A stretch of DNA of 64,000 nt, from contig SSBO01000001.1 of assembly GCA_005281725.1 (NCBI GenBank), positions 2,030,399-2,094,398 of the forward strand, written 5' to 3'. Under the pieces are notes generated by a model, which was not told where the DNA came from, searched no databases, and was given only the letters and a program-made list of their open reading frames with translations. A program made the position numbers and the translations under genes. This document shows positions 62,910-64,000 of the stretch, piece after piece; position 1 is the first letter of the stretch; the number at the start of each line of letters is the position of its first letter. Source of the stretch: Wuchereria bancrofti (taxonomy: Eukaryota; Nematoda; Chromadorea; Rhabditida; Onchocercidae).

Positions 62910-64000
62910 TTACTCATGAGATTTAACGTAACGATCATATGCTTCCTGGGTTGGATCACTGGTTTCGATGGCACCATAATTTGCATTTGTTACAGATGTT
63001 TGATTGAATGCATCAGTTAGTTTACTTTCACCATGATGCAGCGGTAACCCTTGAGGTGCTATAAAAAGAATAATTATTATTGAATTTAAACAAGTAGGTA
63101 TTTCGTTGTTTTTTATTTAATTTGTTGCATATCATTGAAATTATCTTTTCATTGTCAGTTCCTTCTATTTACGATAGCTCAACAATGTATTATAATAATA
63201 TTTCTGTTGATAATGAAATAGTTCAATGACATCAAAATCGAAAGATTCTAATAATATTAATAAATGATAATAACAATAATTAATAATAATTAATAATAAT
63301 TAATAATGAATAATTAATAATTAATAATTAATAAATAATAAATTCGAAATCAAAAGATTTTGATGTCATAAAATCAAAAGATTTCAAATCCAAATTGTAA
63401 ATAAATTAAAAAATAAAATAAATCGTACCAACAGGCATGTCATCATCATCGCCAAATTCATGACTGTATTTAATATTATCATATTTAAGTAATCGATTCA
63501 TTCCGTAATGTATACTTAATACAAGTATTGCAATTATTGAATAAATCTGAAATGTTAGCCGCGTACCTGAAATATAGATTAATTAATGTGTAAATTTGAC
63601 AACTTAAATTAGAATATATATTACTAGCAGTAAAGACTGAAATTATAATATTAAGACTGCAGTTTTATTAGATGATTATTATTGTCATATCTAATTAATT
63701 TCTTTGATAAGATTTTTGGAAAAAATTTTTTGAATTAAAAAAAATATAGAAAAATTATTGTATAAAGTCAGTAAATAATATGTATATACAACATATTACC
63801 AAGAGATTTAATAATGCAACCGCCAATAATACTCCCAAATCCTTTTCCAATGCCATGATAAAGGAGCATTAGAACAGTTTGCGCTGTTCGTTTCAGTTGG
63901 GATGGCGCAATTAGTGAAATGTATGATGATGCAGATGCCCATGTTGTTGCTAAAGTTAAGCCTGAAAATTTTAATTTCAATATCTCTTCATTTTTATGAA
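62910..64000 (-). CDS. MFSD6-like major facilitator transporter, C-terminal part
   Basis: The last three exons are 63961..63800, 63566..63429 and 63058..62910 (149 residues plus stop); the gene continues beyond the window at 64000. The first shown exon, LTLATTWASASSYISLIAP then LKRTAQTVLMLLYHGIGKGF and GSIIGGCIIKSLG, matches the tenth-eleventh helix region of MFSD6, a 12-helix member of the major facilitator superfamily. The next has a hydrophobic helix (FQIYSIIAILVLSIHYGM), then an acidic run (GDDDD) and a polar cytosolic tail ending AYDRYVKSHE. The substrate of this family is not established. The 3' end converges on the CLIP gene. Confidence 0.75.
63240..63355. repeat. TAA/TTAATAA microsatellite in an MFSD6-like intron
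   Basis: Imperfect AATAATTAATAATAATTAAT repeats between the last two exons. Confidence 0.85.

Noticed and set aside
1..64000. Bacterial (endosymbiont) insert, transposase or reverse transcriptase, CRISPR array, rRNA
   Set aside because: No long uninterrupted bacterial-style ORFs, no transposase or polymerase motifs and no regular spaced repeats were seen anywhere in the window.

Overview
The window is AT-rich (about 70 percent A+T by eye) nuclear DNA of a nematode. Genes are cut into many short exons (about 50-270 bp) by introns of about 100-400 bp with TTTCAG-like acceptors. Several start codons lie a few bases after a strong acceptor that has no upstream coding exon, as expected for spliced-leader trans-splicing. 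The closest relatives I recognise are nematode genes (mev-1, ced-9, unc-86). Intron sizes, AT content and repeats suggest a filarial (spirurid) worm rather than Caenorhabditis, but I cannot name the species. Exon joins were worked out by hand from splice sites and reading phase. All of the longer genes close with consistent phase from start to stop.

Region 1 (0.1-11.0 kb) is a minus-strand block, read right to left: mev-1 (SDHC, complex II), two tandem ced-9/Bcl-2 genes, and a DMAC2-like gene (a complex I assembly factor in vertebrates). All are expected to act at mitochondria. The mev-1/ced-9 adjacency is the same as in the C. elegans mev-1(cyt-1)/ced-9 operon, but ced-9 is duplicated here. 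A small secreted cysteine-rich gene lies on the plus strand inside the large DMAC2 intron.

Region 2 (12.8-26.2 kb, plus) holds DHX37/rha-2, a DEAH helicase of small-subunit ribosome assembly, followed by ASCC2, a CUE-domain subunit of the ASC-1/ribosome-quality complex.

Region 3 (28.0-40.2 kb) is unc-86 (POU-IV homeodomain factor) on the minus strand, with about 7.8 kb of gene-free, microsatellite-rich DNA upstream that may be its regulatory region.

Region 4 (40.2-48.5 kb) has two tandem geminin-family coiled-coil genes (minus), a tiny unrecognised secreted or membrane protein gene (plus), and bcs1 (complex III chaperone, minus).

Region 5 (49.6-61.2 kb, plus) is a CLIP-170 gene of 34 exons: two CAP-Gly domains, a long coiled coil and C-terminal zinc knuckles. 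The last kilobase carries the C-terminal exons of an MFSD6-like transporter (minus) that runs off the window.

No transposon ORF, rRNA, convincing tRNA, CRISPR array, bacterial insert or viral gene was seen. The main points of interest are the duplicated ced-9 pair inside a conserved mev-1 cluster, the tandem geminin pair with a 3' stem-loop, the nested secreted gene, and an 18-bp perfect hairpin at 12.4 kb.
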